A stretch of 64,000 bases of DNA from Bathymodiolus brooksi (lineage: Eukaryota; Mollusca; Bivalvia; Mytilida; Modiolidae), in assembly GCA_963680875.1 (NCBI GenBank), contig OY804577.1:108387906-108451905 (forward strand), in the 5' to 3' direction. Positions 63,925-64,000 of this stretch are shown here, piece by piece. The notes below the pieces were generated by a model. The model did no database searches, had not been told where the DNA came from, and was given only the letters and a program-made list of their open reading frames with translations. The first letter of the stretch is position 1, and the number at the start of each line of letters is the position of its first letter. The translations under genes were made by a program, and so were the position numbers.

Positions 63925-64000
63925 GTCCCCGCCACTAAGTGGCCGGGACATATTAGTGTTACCCATGTCCGTCATTCCGTAATTCCGAAATAAAACAGTT
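63925..64000 (+). mobile_element. Start of a tandem-core element, family F
   Basis: Hairpin GTCCCCGCCACT / AGTGGCCGGGAC followed by ATATTAGTG and a GTCCGTC tract, the same leader plan as families A-E. The window ends inside it. Confidence 0.65.

Overview
The window is animal nuclear DNA, most likely from a bivalve mollusc. It is AT-rich, has spliced genes with short exons and long introns, and is packed with mobile elements. The bivalve reading is an inference. It rests on several families of tandem-core elements that carry a 5' hairpin, a GTCC-type microsatellite and a 3' hairpin ending in CTAG (the pearl / mini-me / Helentron-associated architecture described in oysters and other invertebrates), plus abundant tRNA-derived SINEs. 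I cannot name the species.

Genes. (1) The 3' half of a p120 RasGAP (RASA1) gene lies on the + strand: twelve coding exons from 13479 to 35353, all with GT/AG borders and compatible phases, reading 478 residues from the end of the PH domain through the C2 and RasGAP domains to the stop. The PH, SH3 and SH2 exons must lie upstream of the window. (2) An apparently intact 354-residue type II membrane glycosyltransferase of the DXD (GT32-like) family lies on the - strand at 42598-43662, all in one exon behind a splice acceptor. (3) The first exons of an unrecognised membrane protein gene lie on the + strand (54397 to beyond 63650). (4) A decayed coding region built on a 75-bp (25-residue) tandem repeat lies at 4177-5626. 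A possible terminal exon of an unknown gene sits near 52019-52240.

Layout. 1-1400: a diverged repeat with a 188-bp duplication. 1.97-6.42 kb: a region carrying about 14 copies of a 15-bp motif and the decayed repeat gene, broken by a tandem-core element. 7.8-13.4 kb: a long-TIR MITE and three stacked tandem-core elements. 13.5-35.4 kb: RASA1, whose introns hold hAT, Mutator-like, pogo-like and Harbinger-like elements, SINEs and tandem-core elements, often nested. 35.4-42.5 kb: 3' flank, a pogo-like element that has grown a 30-bp minisatellite, and a 24-bp minisatellite. 42.6-43.7 kb: the glycosyltransferase. 44-47.2 kb: a SINE split by a 2.35-kb element and by further SINEs. 48-53 kb: a 543-bp TIR element, SINE and LINE remnants. 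54.4-64 kb: the membrane-protein gene, whose introns hold a second copy of the hAT element, larger TIR elements and another tandem-core element.

The genes do not form a pathway. The main interest is the record of insertions: many carry exact target-site duplications, and removing some inserts restores the host repeat. Two points stand out. A 27-bp palindrome with its own 7-bp duplication looks like a transposon reduced to its two ends. Two unrelated regions are each seeded with many copies of one short, possibly related motif.
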